Shown here in pieces: positions 11,721 to 24,103 of a stretch of DNA of 64,000 bases. Within the stretch, counting starts at the first letter, position 1; each line of letters starts with the position of its first letter. A program made the translations under genes and the position numbers. The stretch is taken from positions 2,492,814-2,556,813 of the forward strand of contig NW_022098024.1 in the NCBI RefSeq assembly GCF_002288925.2, read 5' to 3'. The notes below the pieces were generated by a model, which had not been told where the DNA came from, searched no databases, and saw nothing but the letters and a program-made list of their open reading frames with translations. Origin of the DNA: Delphinapterus leucas. Lineage: Eukaryota > Chordata > Mammalia > Artiodactyla > Monodontidae.

Positions 11721-12071
11721 TGAGACTTCCTTTGTGGTGCAGTGGCTAAGAATCTGCCTGCCAATTCAGGGGACACCGGTTCGAGCCCTGGTCCAGGAGG
11801 ATCCCACATGCCGCGGAGCAACTAAGCCCGTGTACCACAACTACTGAGCCTGTGCTCTAGAGCCCACCAGCCACAACTACTGAGTCCAAGTGCCACAACT
11901 ATTGAAGCCCATGCACCTAGAACCCGTGCTCCACAACTAGAAAAGCCACCGCAATGAGAAGCCCACACACCGCAGTGAAGAGTAGCCCCCCGCTGGCTGC
12001 AATAGAGAAAGCCCAGAAGCAACGATGACCCAAAGCAGCCAAAAACAAACATAATTAATTAATTAATTAAA
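11721..12071 (+). mobile_element. CHR SINE, long form
   Basis: Head 'gagacttcctttgtggtgc', box B-like 'cggttcgagccctgg', then the extended body of 'ccacaactactgag' modules, a 'gagaaagccc' block and a (TTAA)-rich tail. The target-site duplication is about 14 bp with one indel ('aaaacccaaccccc' at 11707-11720, a similar run at 12072-12087). The long form has several degenerate internal repeats of the 'ccacaactactga' module. Confidence 0.92.
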
Positions 12072-12139
12072 AAAACCCCAACCCCCCAAAAAAAACTCAC
12101 ACACAAAATTTGTCTACCAGACCTTTATTTTAAGTATGT

Positions 12140-12370
12140 GTTCTAGAACCAGGTGCACATGGATTTGAATCTTATCCCCACTGCTTTTTGATTGTGTAAT
12201 TTTGGCCAATGTTTAAACCTCTCCAAGATTTGGTCTCATTCTTTGTACGCTGTGGTAACATTAATGCTTCTGATGAAGTTGCTGAAATAATTAGATAATT
12301 TGTTTCTTATAAAGTGCTTGACAGAGTATAAGGCAAGTAGTAAGTATTCAGTAAATACTATTAATTTTGT
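12140..12370 (+). repeat. MIR SINE
   Basis: Good MIR order: 'gaaccaggtgcacatgg', 'atttgaatcttatcccc', 'gattgtgtaattttggcc', 'aacctctccaag', 'tggtaacattaatgc' and the 3' 'agtaagtattcagtaaata' block. An ATT run follows at 12376-12393. Confidence 0.85.
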
Positions 12371-12591
12371 AACTTTATTATTATTATTATTAAATAGTCC
12401 ATGGTAGCTGTCAGCTACTTCAATCGGACTACTCTATCTCCCTCTCTATTGAACTTACTGCAATACCTGGTAGATAGCAGATTTTTTAGAATGAATGAGC
12501 AATGATGATTAAATGAAAAGAAGTAACGAGGAAAATGGGAGTTAGTAGTACTACAGCCTGTTTCCTTTGCCTGTCATATCTCCTTTGCCTT

Positions 12592-12607
12592 ACTTTTCTT
12601 TTCTTTA

Positions 12608-12641
<34 letters not shown>

Positions 12642-12931
12642 TGTTTCTGGCTGTGCTGGGTCTTCGTTGCTGCACCGGCTTTCCCTATTTGCAGCGAGCA
12701 GGGAATACTCTTTGTTGCGGTGCACGGGCTTCTCGTTGTAGTGACTTCTCTTGTTTTGGAGCATGGGCTCTAGGCATGTGGGCTTCAGTAGTTGTGACAC
12801 GTAGGCTCAGTAGTTGTGGCCCATGGACTTAGTTGCTCTGCAGCATGTGGGATCTTCCCTGGCCAGGGCTGGAACCTGTGTCCCCTGCATTGGCAGGTGG
12901 ATTCTTAACCACTGCACCACCCGGGAAGCCC
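12592..12931 (-). mobile_element. CHR SINE, long form
   Basis: Starts with the reversed tail (an uninterrupted TTTA run around 12612-12652), then 'ctggctgtgctgggtcttcg', and ends at the reversed head '...cccgggaagcc'. A perfect 12-bp duplication, 'ctcctttgcctt', lies at 12580-12591 and 12932-12943. Confidence 0.95.
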
Positions 12932-12943
12932 CTCCTTTGCCTT

Positions 12944-14548
12944 TCTAAACTAAGAAAAGTCTACTTGACTTAGCATAAAAATATATCTTTAGTTTTTAAG
13001 TATTGATTACCCGTCCTGATGCTGCCGCATCCTAGTTTGTTACTGATTATATTAAAATCCATGGTTGCCGACTCATAACCTTTCATGAAGCTGCCATGTC
13101 CCTAAGTACCTTTCTCCATACATTTTTGATCCCATGGACTGCATTCATTTGGTAATGAGATGTAGTTACACTTGTTGATGACTCCCCAAGTTCTCCTGAG
13201 AAAGAACAGTGTGTGATTCCAGTGGAGTGTGGGAGGTCAGAAGGAGAGAAAAAGACAACGCACTAAGCTCCCAGAAATTTAGCTCCTTTCCAAATTGCTT
13301 TTTCTTTGAATGCCCTGTCTATTGTCTAACTTTCTTTTTGTCATACCAGTCTAGTTAACTTTGAGGTAGAGATGGAGTGTTGGGGATCAAGAAAATTCTA
13401 TTAGTTCAAAATAGTAGCATATTTTCCATATTATAGAATTTCTTGCATCCCAAACTCCGCTCTCCTTTTAGAAGAGCAGAAGGCACCTTCAGGGGGATTT
13501 TTATAAGTTTGTGATATTATTTTGTGATCTCTCAGTTGCTGTATCTTGAATAACAAAGTTCTGCTTGGGGAACATGTATTAGTGGGAAATGATCTCAATC
13601 AATGCTTGTTCATGACGCTTATAAAAGTCAGTTGACCCAGTCAAAGTAACAAGGAAAAAAATTGGAGGGGAATAAGTTTAAGTCAGATTGAGTGATAATT
13701 CCTGGGAATTGATCCCTTAGTAGCAGGGAGAAACAACAATTGTAAATAGGCCTTTTCAAAATCTCCTTATTAATAGCAATAGAGTAAGTGGTTACATTAT
13801 AGAGCTCATAAGCATAACTTTGTATGAGAAGTAAAAGGCAAACTAGTTCTAATGCATATGAATGGGTCCCAGTGGCTTGGATAAAAGTTTCAGTGATGGA
13901 AACATACATTATGCATAATTTCACAGAACTTTTGATGAAAGTGAAAATTATATATTCTAAAAACCTAGGTGATTTAAAATGTGAAACCAATAATGACCCA
14001 TACACTAACACTGAAGAAGGACAGGGAGAGTTTTAACAAGTTGTTATAAAATACCAGTATAAAAATAGCAATATTTCTAAATTGCTACAGTACTCTCTAT
14101 GAAAATTTCATGCATTATTATAATGAAGTTAATGAACTAAGTATCTTCAGAAAGTATTGTACCAACATGTCAACCAATAAAACATTGAATGTTCACTGTA
14201 TATATAGAAGCTTGCCTCACATTCTGGTTTTTATTACATTCAGGCATATGGCGTAATTTATATTTATTATTACTTGCATCTTTGAGCTTTCTGCCAAGTA
14301 ACCCAATCGCTTTACTTTTGGTGAGTGTGTATGTGTGAGAGTCTGTATGTGTCAGGGAGGATCTAGGGGCAGAAAGGACAGTTTGAAATGCCAGTGACAG
14401 GGAAAGTGACCTTATATTACCAGATAAATTATGGATTCCTTTATTCCCCTGTTTTTTAAAATTATTATCACTTTCTTTGCTTTTTCCATTTCTATTTCTC
14501 CATATGAAGCTCCATCCATGGCTTACTAAGAAGAATTTATAAATTCAG
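12944..14548. other. No recognisable feature
   Basis: Includes a 127-codon minus-strand open frame (13628-14011) and an overlapping 70-codon plus-strand frame. Neither has a domain or family I recognise, and base composition matches the surrounding noncoding DNA. Confidence 0.45.
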
Positions 14549-14550
14549 GT

Positions 14551-14592
<42 letters not shown>
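14549..14592. repeat. (GT)n microsatellite
   Basis: About 22 GT dinucleotides with one interruption ('gtgtatgtgt') near the start; a likely length-polymorphic marker. Confidence 0.97.
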
Positions 14593-14595
<3 letters not shown>

Positions 14596-16599
14596 TTTTG
14601 GGGTGGAAGAGGACCAGAAACATCTAATAACCAACATTTTTCTTGCCCACAAAAATTGCAAGAAGCCGAAGAACATGTTGTGAAATGAAACAAATATAGG
14701 ACTTTAACCAATATTGAAAGGAGAGAAATAAATCCCTTTTCTCAACAATGGTCTAAGTGTTCAAGAGTAAAGAACAGTTTTTGTTAGAGCTGTAAAATAG
14801 AGCTTGCTGTGGTGAAGGGCCATGGTGGATTTAGATGTTGAATGAGTTTTTAGCAGGCGCCTTACATTAAAATACTTTTATTTCTAGTTTTGAAAGAATA
14901 TGTTTTGCTCATTTGGAAAATCCTGTACCAGAGTAGTTCACAAAGCTGCAAATCTGAAACATATTATTTTAAATAACTAGACAACTTTGAGTATTCAAAA
15001 CAAAGTGCATTCAAATTGAGGTAGAATGTATAGGATATGCTGACAACAAGGATTCCATTCAGTTCACACTACTTTAAACAGACTTTATTTTAAATGACTT
15101 ACTCCACATAACTGTGTACTTTGAGTGGTAATTACATTTAAGTCTTTGATGCCTCTTCTGATAAAATTTTTATTGAGCAATGAGCCATACTGCATAATCA
15201 CCAAAAGGCAAAGGAATAGACACTTCTCTTGTTAGTTAGACCTGGTGCCTTTGCAATACAACTGAGAATGTTGTATTTTAATCTGATATTATGTCTGATT
15301 TTCTTCTGTGGCCATTAGACTGAAGTACTGGAGTCAGATAAGTTAGTTGAATGCTGAGCCACTCAACGAATTGCTGGTTATTACATGTAAGAAACATTAG
15401 ATAACATTCCTTGTTACTCAATAAAACTCAGCAGTTTTGCATTTTCCATCACTTAAGTATGTGATTTATCACATTTTAATTACTTAAATAGATACCTTGC
15501 ATTGTGTGGTCTCCAAATAAGAATGTTAACTCTTAGGTTATCTTTGAAACAACTGGTAATCATACAGGTACATACTTGGATCCTGTCCAAATCAAAAAAT
15601 AAAACAATTGTCCTTTAGTATATTTATCCTCCTCCCAAATATACATGAACCATCATGGTAACTTTGTAGTGATTCTAGACAGATATTTGAATAAATAGCT
15701 ATTTACATTGGATATTAAAGTACAAAAGTATTTCCATGGAAACCTCCTAATGATTATTTTAGATAGAAAAATAAAAACTGTGTGCCAAACCCCATTTTAA
15801 TTACATTTCTGATGTAATGAACTTTTAACTGATGATTCAATTGGTATGTGTGAAATAAAAAGTGAATCTTTTCTTTGTTCTTAGAAAACTCGTTAAATCG
15901 TGTGATTTCATGAATAGAGGTATTTTTTGGTAAAAATCAGTCTTTAATTTAAAAGGAAGTTGGCATTTCAGCATCTACCTTAAAAAGGAACATTGACTCA
16001 ATGAGAATGCCAAATAAGTAATTTTTTAGAGTTCTGTTTTTAGAAATAAAATATATGGTACTTTTCACAAGAGGCTTTGGGAAAGATATTATAGATTGAA
16101 TATTTTCATTCTGCGGGAAAAACATGCCCTTTCATTTGGTAGCAAAAGAGAGCATCAACATGATATATGATTCTAAAATCATCTTTGATTATGTGCATAT
16201 GATTTTATGTGCAGGAATTTTGATAAGATCACATCATACACAGAAAAAACACTCTTTGGAAAATTGGGCATAGAGTTTTGAAAAAAAAATAGGTAAAGAT
16301 GGACGATATGAAGAGTTGATGTGTTCATTGTTTGGAATGTACGAATACTGTTAATTTTTTAGAATTTACTTTAAAATCTATTTAAAAAAATTTCTCTTCT
16401 TCTTTGTATTACTCCTGTATATGTTCATTTTGTTAATCACTCTATCAATTACTCCCTCACCCTTCTTCTTTTCCAACACATATTTACAATCTCTGGAATT
16501 AGGAAAACCATGTTTGTTGGACAAATTCTGTACCTCTCATGACTAGCTATGAAATGGCAGCAACTGGTTACTTTCTAGTGAGGGGAGACGAGAAGTAAA
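14593..16599. other. No recognisable feature
   Basis: Two kilobases of AT-rich sequence without a convincing gene or repeat. Confidence 0.45.
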
Positions 16600-17780
16600 G
16601 TACATAAGTAGAATTTATAGCAGGCAAGATACTGACAAGTGCTAAGGAGAAACTTTAGGCAGTAAAAGAGGATAGGAAGTATGTACATATACGTATGTTG
16701 GGGTGGGGGAGTTAGCATTGTCATTTTTAACAGAATAGCCAAGGAAGACGTCAACGAGAATATGAGTAAATATGTGACAGAAGAAAGGAAGGTATCCATG
16801 AAGATATTTACAGAACTATCCATTTAGACAGAGGAACTACAACAGTCCAAGGGAACAGCTCCAGTCTTTATGGTGGGGCATGCCTGGGATGTTTGAAGAC
16901 CATCAGAGAGACTGGAAAGAGTAGAGGGGACAAGAGAAAGAGATGCTGTCAGAAAGATCACAGCAGCCTTACCATCTAGACCTCATGAATATATTAAAGA
17001 CTTTGGTATTTCTCCTCTGTGAAATGGGAGACTGGGGAAATTTTGAACAGAAAAGTGGCATGCTGTAATGTCTGGTTTTTGTGTTCAGAATAGTCTCAAC
17101 AAGGCTGAGGACAGAGAACAATAAGAAGGAAGCAAATCATCTGACAGATGACTGTGGCTTGGAAGAGCAGGATAACAGTAGGAGAGGTGAGAAGAGATCA
17201 GATTTAGATATTTTTTGACCATAAAACCGATAGGATTTGCCAATGAATTTGATGTGGGTTATAAAAGAAAAAGTGGATTAAAATACAGTTTACCCTTGAA
17301 CAATGCAGGGGTTAGGAGCATTGGGGCCTCCCTCCTCCCCTTCAAAATTCCTGTTATAACTTTACAGTTGGCTCTTCTTATCCATGGTTCTGCATCTGTG
17401 GATTTAACCAACCAGGCATCCTCTAGTACTGGAGTACAGATTTATTTTATAAGTTGACATATAAGTGGACCAGCGCATTTCACACCCATATTGTTCAAGG
17501 GTCAAATGTATTCCTTTACTGTTTTTACCAAAGAAATGAGAAGAATTGAGATGCTGTTAACTGAGGTAAGGAAGACAGTGGAAAGAGCTGAGTTGAGGGG
17601 ACGGTAGGCCTATTGGAAGCCCAGTTTTGGACAAGTTGACATTGGGATGCATATAACACATTCAACTGGAGAGGTTATATAGGTAATTGAGTTTATGAGT
17701 CTGAAATAGGGATCCTCAGCAAATAGGTGATATTTATATATTCCATTATTCTTTTATCTGTTTTGCCTTTACTTTAGTGA
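16600..17780 (+). repeat. Ancient unnamed interspersed repeat, split by a Tigger2 element
   Basis: The text resembles a widely dispersed ancient mammalian repeat that I recognise but cannot name with confidence. Blocks include 'ttgaacagaaaagtggcatg', 'ggatttgccaatgaatttga', 'agatgctgttaactgaggta' and 'agttttggacaagttgacat'. The two halves flank the Tigger2 insertion at 17286-17508 and read in the same direction, so they form one element. Confidence 0.5.
17286..17508 (+). mobile_element. Tigger2-type nonautonomous DNA transposon (MITE-like)
   Basis: Terminal inverted repeats are visible: 'cagtttacccttgaacaatg' at the left and its approximate complement, 'attgttcaagggtcaaatg', at the right. 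TA dinucleotides flank it at 17284-17285 and 17509-17510, the target preference of pogo/Tigger elements. The 223-bp length means the transposase region is deleted. The open frame across it (17215-17457) is incidental. Autonomous Tigger2 elements would have supplied transposase in trans. Confidence 0.85.
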
Positions 17781-17789
17781 AGTACTGAG

Positions 17790-19256
17790 GATCAAGATTG
17801 GGTTTGAATATTAGCTTAGGTGTAGCAGGATGTAAACTTAGGCATGAAAGTTAGACATTAATCTGTGGTCATTGTTCACTTATACAATCTTAGCTAGAAG
17901 TTAAGAATTTGTTTTTATTTTCCATTTTTATGGAAGTTTGTAATATTGATTGTTTTAAAATAAATATAGCAACAATTATGTATCTTTCTGACATTTTTTT
18001 TCACAGTTCCAATGGTTAGCACTTATGGGTATGAGGCTTGGAGAAAATGATGACCAAGGAAGCTACTGATCTTGATGTTAGTTTAGACTTCTGGCCAGAG
18101 ATGCCACAGTACCCATTCACTATTGGCAAATTCACCAAGAAATTATCCTGAACTTTGGATCAAAACTTTGGTTAGTGGTATTTTCCTCTGCACATATATC
18201 TCTCTCAAAGGTGATTGTAGTAGGAACAGGATTTAGAGTTTCTAATCCTGCCCACGCTCTGACACCATTAACTGGGGCACCGTGTTAGTTGGGTAATTCT
18301 CAGAAGACCTCTTTCCCCTCTTTCCTTCACAATGTTCTTTCCCTGAGGCAGCTCAATCCATGAAAGCCACAAAGCAAGATGCATGAGGCAGTTACCCAGA
18401 GTCTTTACTCTCTAGGGATGGTTCTTGCCTGCACTTGACCTACATCTAGCACCAGAAGCTTCATCTTTTTCTCTTATGATGAAATTTTCTTATTAATTGG
18501 CACAAGTGCTCTCCATAGGGATAAGAAATTGTTGGGTGAGCATTATTGGGAATAATTATTTTCCTCCAATCTACTAGCTGTCAGTTCTGTAAAAATTAAA
18601 AGACATATAAATATTATGCAAATAAATACTCTAGAGGGATATTTAGATGCCATACACTTTAATTTCTAATTGAAAGAATCGGAGAGTGGACAAGGTGTTA
18701 CCTATGGTAGAGGGTGTGGAAGCATAAAAAAAATGCATTTGTCCCCACCCCGGATTATGTGACAGGCTTTGCAATCAGAATCTGTCATGTGTTGTGGCTG
18801 GATTTCAAAGATGTAAACTCAGTAGCTCAAAACTTAGTGAGAAATGCTGCAGGAATGACATTTTCAAGGTGATAGCTTGTTAATTGAGAATACTGGTGGT
18901 TTTCTTCATTTCTGTATAGATATTTGTTGTTCCCCTGCAAAGATAGTTCTGCTGGCAAAATTCCTATTTGTGTGTGCAAAGACAATAGCCCCTTGACATT
19001 GAGGAGAGAGTCTGAGCAGTTTTTATTGAGATGCAAATAATACAAGGTCCCCTGACTCTTTGCCTCGCTACCTGATTCTGCCTGCTTAGGGGCAGCAGAA
19101 TAGCAAGTGTAATTCAAAATCACACTTGACATGTATTGTCTTATTTAATCTTAACTACTCAGATATAGAAAGTATATTTTCATTACAAATAACTACATAT
19201 CTTGGGTGTTGGTGCTCCTTGCTAAAATGCCAAACCTCAGCTGTTAAGCATATAAA
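17790..19256. other. No recognisable feature
   Basis: AT-rich sequence; a 101-codon minus-strand frame (18827-19132) has no recognised similarity. Confidence 0.45.
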
Positions 19257-19265
19257 TGTACGTGG

Positions 19266-19479
19266 ATTAATACACTCACTTCTGTATGTGACAGATAACA
19301 AACAAGGACCTACTGTATGGCACAGGGAACTCTACTCAATATTCTGTTATAACCTATATGAGAAAAGAATATTAAAAAAATGAATATATGTATGTGTATA
19401 ACTGAATCACTTTGCTGTACACCTGTACATCACTAACACAACATTGTAAATCAGCTATACTCCAATAAAATTAAAAAAC
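19266..19479 (+). mobile_element. L1 3' end, 5'-truncated
   Basis: Matches the cetartiodactyl L1 3' UTR: 'ggcacagggaactctactca', 'aactgaatcactttgctgta', 'acacaacattgtaaatcagc' and the terminal 'ccaataaaattaaaaaa' with a polyadenylation signal and short A tail. Possible duplication of about 13 bp with mismatches ('tgtacgtggatta' near 19257, 'tgtaagtggttta' near 19480). Confidence 0.88.
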
Positions 19480-19492
19480 TGTAAGTGGTTTA

Positions 19493-20599
19493 CTCTTATG
19501 TATATATGACAAAGACACTGGGTTATGGAATTTTATTCAGGTGCATATTTTTCATAAGCTTATTTTGAGGCATCTTGTCTTTAGACTATTTTTTAGAAGA
19601 CCTGGTGTTGCTTTAGGTTCCTTCTTTCTTTATGATTGCTTACTCATTTGTCCAAAATGATACATTTCATAAAAATGTCTATAGTGAGCTTGGATTTCTG
19701 GAATCTTTCTTGTTTTCATCGTTGAAGTTTCCACAAATCCTGTTGCAGAATAAAGCAGGATGAAGTAAGGCTTTTCCCTTGGCATTCTTAAAGCATATAT
19801 TTATTCTGTAGCCATCCAGGAAGTGAGAGCTGGTCCTTGACAGCTTGCTCAAGTAGCTATACATAGTTGCCTTAGATACTTCTCACTGAGCTTTTAATTC
19901 TGTAACTTGAATTTCCCAATTTCTAAAGATTGGCTAATTAAGGTATGCTGACATTCTTCTTCACAAAGCATACAAAGTTATTCTTGAGTTTTACCATTTA
20001 AGATGGTTTATATGAGTCCTCCAGTTTCTTTATTGCCAGAAACCTTCTTGGCTTGTAGGTATTAACCGAAATTACTTAATGGCAATTGCAGATTGGGTTC
20101 AGAAAAATACATTGTGTTAGCCAATGTTAAAAAACATAAAGTAAAACACAAGTAAACCTAAAAAAGATATTAAGGTAACATCGGCTTATTTGCCCATCAC
20201 TTAGTAGTTTCATTCAATCTATCATCATGGATTTCTTATATTACTGTTACACTAAAACATTTCTGCAGATTATTTTATGAAAACACATTCCAGGGATTTT
20301 GCAAGTGCATGTAAGTGGATGAAGAATTTATTTGATGTTAATTAATTTCTAACTACTTTATTAATGTCTATGTGTTTTTAAATGTCCAATATGATGAGAC
20401 AAAGAGAATTGTTGATCTTTTTCAGTGTTTTTGCTTGCTACTCCTTCATCAAGATGCCTGATGTGGTGCCGGAAGGCTGCACCAACAATGTTTTCTTAGA
20501 AATGTTGGGGGTGAACCTGGGGCAAAAAGTACCATACTCCAGTGACACCATAGCATGACATATTAGGAATTACTGAAGTACATGGAAGATCCCATCATA
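19493..20599. other. No recognisable feature
   Basis: AT-rich; nothing supported on either strand. Confidence 0.45.
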
Positions 20600-21150
20600 G
20601 AACATATAAACCTACCAAAATACTTTTCTATTGCAACTTGAAGAATGCACAAAATTGTCAGTATGACTTACCATATGCATACTTTGAACATAATAATAAT
20701 ATGAGTAAGAATACTTTTGCTTCAGATTTACTGCCTAGATACTCAACTGGTTCTGAACTGTATAAAACTATTAAGGATTATGTTGTCAATGAATAAATTT
20801 GGTATGGAAGTATGTTCTGATGGTACAGCTGTAATGATGGGACAACATTCTGAGTAATTACCAAGATTAAGGATCTTTCTCCACAATGTAAATCAACTCA
20901 CTGCTTTCTTCACAGAGAAAGTTTTATGATGGAAGAAAAAGGCAACTGATATAACCACTGTACTTAGCAATGTAGTAAGATTTGTGAATTATATAAAGAC
21001 TATTAGAGTCTATTTTCTTTAGTATCTGATAATATAAATGTTGATTATTAAGAATTACATTCATAAGTATGATGGTTATTGAGAGGAAAATTTCTGCTGA
21101 TCGTATTTGAACTATGCAACAAGTTCTTCGTGTTCCTGCAAGACAAGAAA
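20600..21150 (+). pseudogene. Decayed hAT/ZBED-like transposase relic
   Basis: Conceptual translation across several frames gives scattered blocks in the order seen in hAT-derived transposases of the ZBED/SCAND3 type. They are an L-Q-L-x-E-x-T-like start near 20630, an L-P-x-x-S-T-G-S-E-L block near 20735, then S-D-G-T-A-V-M-M-G near 20815-20845, which matches the family's C-T-D-G-A-A-x-M-x-G core. After that come S-N-V-V-R-F-V-N-Y-I-K near 20970, which matches the V-K-I-V-N-F-I-K block. Stops and frameshifts break it throughout. It could be a hAT transposon remnant or a retrocopy of a domesticated ZBED-like gene. No terminal inverted repeats or A tail were found. Confidence 0.5.
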
Positions 21151-21256
21151 ACAATTTGGTCCAACTTTTAGTATAAATCAGCAGCAAACATGCTTATTTT
21201 TCTGATTTATTTTCTTGTTTTTGTTTTTAATGACTTTAAAACTTTCCTATAAGTCA

Positions 21257-21307
21257 TGTCATATATATATATGTGTATATATATATACACATATATATAT
21301 ATATATC
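21257..21307. repeat. (TA)n / (CA)-interrupted palindromic tract
   Basis: TA runs interrupted by 'tgtg' and 'caca', giving 'atatgtgtatatatatatac' followed by 'acatatatat'. The whole tract is close to self-complementary and could form a cruciform. Confidence 0.9.
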
Positions 21308-22283
21308 TTTTTTTCCCCAATGCCAGATGACATCAAAGGAAAAAACAAATTTAAAGCTTGGAAGAACAAAGTGTCTACACATCATTATGGCATGCTCCAT
21401 AATTTAAAGACAATCATCAATCTATATCACACATATGGAAAAGTAATCACTGAGCATTTTACACATTTGATAGAATGATTTGAATTTTATTTTTCACCAA
21501 AAGAAGATTCAAATGTAGAAAATTCATGGACTTGATACTCATTTTTAAGATGAAAATGTAATTTAAATTTAGCTATATTTTTATGGCATAAGTTGCTGAA
21601 ATTGGCTACTTACGAATGACTAACATTAACTTTTGAAATGATGATATTCTTCACTTTATTTTGGATGAAATAAAATTAATATCCTGAGATTGCTTTAAAA
21701 TATCTTTTTTATTCTTATCAATATATCTATTTTCATCTGTTTTTTTTTACTCAGTGTTATTAAACACACATTATACATTATGGCCCATGAGTAGTGTTGT
21801 AAGGGTATGTGTGCTGCCTGCAGGAGACTGGGCAGATTTCCATGAGGTCCTTTCTAATTTTCAGAAGTCACTGTTGACTACTTCTTAAATTCTGTCTACA
21901 TTCTGCCTTCCCATGACTTCTAGTGCCTTTGTACACAATATTCCTATATCGCATGATGTATACCTGAATAAAACCTAACTGTAGGAACTTTACATATAAT
22001 ATCACTATAAATTCCACAAGATTGGAGTATACAAGGCAAAGTCTTGTCATCAGGTTTTTGCTTTACACAAGAACTACTATACTTTTGCCCTAATTTGAAT
22101 GTGATAAAATAGTTCAGTGTGTCAGTTCTTACAGGGAAGGGATTGTTTCCCAACATATTTAGGTATAGTAATTTTGGATAATCATATGCCATTTTTTACT
22201 CATTCCCTGTATTATCCACTCCCTGCTTTTTTTTTTTTTTTCTTAATGACTTTACAGTACCTTCCTCTTGAGTAAGTGGAGCA
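21308..22283. other. No recognisable feature
   Basis: AT-rich sequence without a supported gene or named repeat. Confidence 0.45.
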
Positions 22284-22296
22284 TATTTCTTTCTTT

Positions 22297-22513
22297 CTTT
22301 CTTTATTTATTTTTTTTTGCGGTACGCGAGCCTCTCACTGTTGTGGCCTCTCCCGTTGCGGAGCACAGGCTCCGGATGCGCAGGCTCAGCGGCCACGGTT
22401 CACGGGCCCAGCCGCTCCGTGGCATGTGGGATCTTCCCGGACCGGGACACGAACCCGTGTCCCCTGCATCGGCAGGCGGACTCTCAACCACTGCGCCACC
22501 GCGGGAGTCCACG
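22297..22513 (-). mobile_element. CHR SINE, short form
   Basis: Reversed tail (TTTC/TTTA-rich), then 'gcggtacgcgagcctctcac', ending in the reversed head, here mutated to 'accgcgggagtcc'. A 13-bp duplication, 'tatttctttcttt', lies at 22284-22296 and 22514-22526, though it is low in complexity. Confidence 0.93.
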
Positions 22514-22551
22514 TATTTCTTTCTTTTTTGTTTTCCCCCCATAGATACTGG

Positions 22552-22860
22552 CTTGGCCCCATGACCAATGAGATGTCAGTGGATTTGATATGAACAGAAG
22601 CTTGAAATGTGCTTATGTGGTTTGACTAGCTCACATTTGCTTTTGTGATCTGTTGCAAAAAGAATATGCCTCCAATACCTGGTGGCTCAGGGATAATGTG
22701 GACACATTTGGAGTGGACTGGAACACAATCCAGAACCTGAAACTAAGTCCAGATGAGCCCAGCTGACCCAGCAGAGCTACGGCAAACTCACAGACTAGTG
22801 CGTTGAAACCACCGAAATGTTGATGGCCACGGATATTTTGAAGCAGATAAGTAATATATA
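22552..22860 (+). repeat. Possible MaLR/MLT-type LTR fragment
   Basis: Blocks such as 'catgaccaatgagatgtcag', 'aagcttgaaatgtgcttatg' and 'agatgagcccagctgaccca' resemble common mammalian MaLR-type LTR text. There is no TATA box, polyadenylation signal or clear edge, so the family is tentative. Confidence 0.4.
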
Positions 22861-24103
22861 GATTCCTAAAATTAAAAAAAACCTTTTTAATTTCTGGCAT
22901 TTCTTGGGCTCCTATGACTATCATTTTAAATCTTTTCTTCTAGAAACCATCTCTTTCAGCAGAGTAAGATGAAGGAATTATTACAGCTCTTCCACATGAG
23001 TTTACATGTTATGTAGTCTGGTGTATTACAAAAAATATACAAAAATGGGACCAAAATGATGGGTCTTCTGTCATCCATTCCCTGACAAAGTAGATGAGGA
23101 GCAAAATAGCAGTGGTGTTTTTGTAGCAAGATTTGTTTGGAATGGATTCTATTGTTTATAGCTAAGAATCCTGGCATTGGCCACGAGAAAGCAATATCCC
23201 TCTCCCTCTCCCTCTCCTTCTCTCTCTTCCTTTCCATTTATAGATTCTGTGTGAGATGGTAGAATCATTTTCTTAAATCTTATAATGACCCTTTCTAGAT
23301 GGCTTTCATTTTGTCCCAGTTATCAGTGATTTTAGCACAAAGTACTATCTGCAGTAACACGTCCTCCTTCAATAACTGCTGCACCATCAGGATTTGACAT
23401 GAGCATTTTCATGTAAACATACACCTCTTTCTTTTTGCTACACTGTTTGTATCATGAAACATCTTTGCCACATTTACATAGATCTTTCATTCTACAAGGC
23501 TGTGCTTCACAAATATCACCATTGAGGGATAATTTTAAAAGTTTTTCATAGTCCATTGTGACATTTTGCAAAATATAATAAGAATGAATTGCTAGAAAAA
23601 TAAAACAGAATTAAAAAAACAGACATTCATAACAGAAGCTCATTTATCTTTATTACAGATTCAACAGGAATATAATTACATTTCAGTAAATATAATAAAA
23701 ATAAATAGGGTCAAAAACATAATTTTAAAACTGTACACATTGTTTATTGAAAGTGTGCACATAGGTGAGTAATCTAGAGAATTTCTATTATGTGTGTAAA
23801 TTTGCATGTTATACAATACTAACGAAAAATTATGAGTAAAATGGAAAAATTTTTATATCAAATGCCTATTCACACCCTGAATGAATACCACATATACTGA
23901 TATTTAAACTCTGTGACAAATGAGCTTGCTTCTTGCTTGTTAACTTATACAGTCTCAGGTGGATCTGGATTATGAGTGAAATTTTTCCTCTGATAACCTA
24001 TGACATATAAGTTTATTATTCTGATAGTATAAGTGAATTGATCATTAGAGAAGACGAAATTTGACTTACAGCAATTTTGTTTTCTACACGTCGGCAGATA
24101 TGC
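22861..24103. other. No recognisable gene; one CT-rich tract
   Basis: A (CCCTCT)n-like pyrimidine tract lies at 23193-23236. The rest is AT-rich and unrecognised. Confidence 0.45.

Noticed and set aside
13628..14036. 127-codon minus-strand and 70-codon plus-strand frames
   Set aside because: No domain, no splice or promoter context that I can defend, and base composition like its noncoding neighbours.
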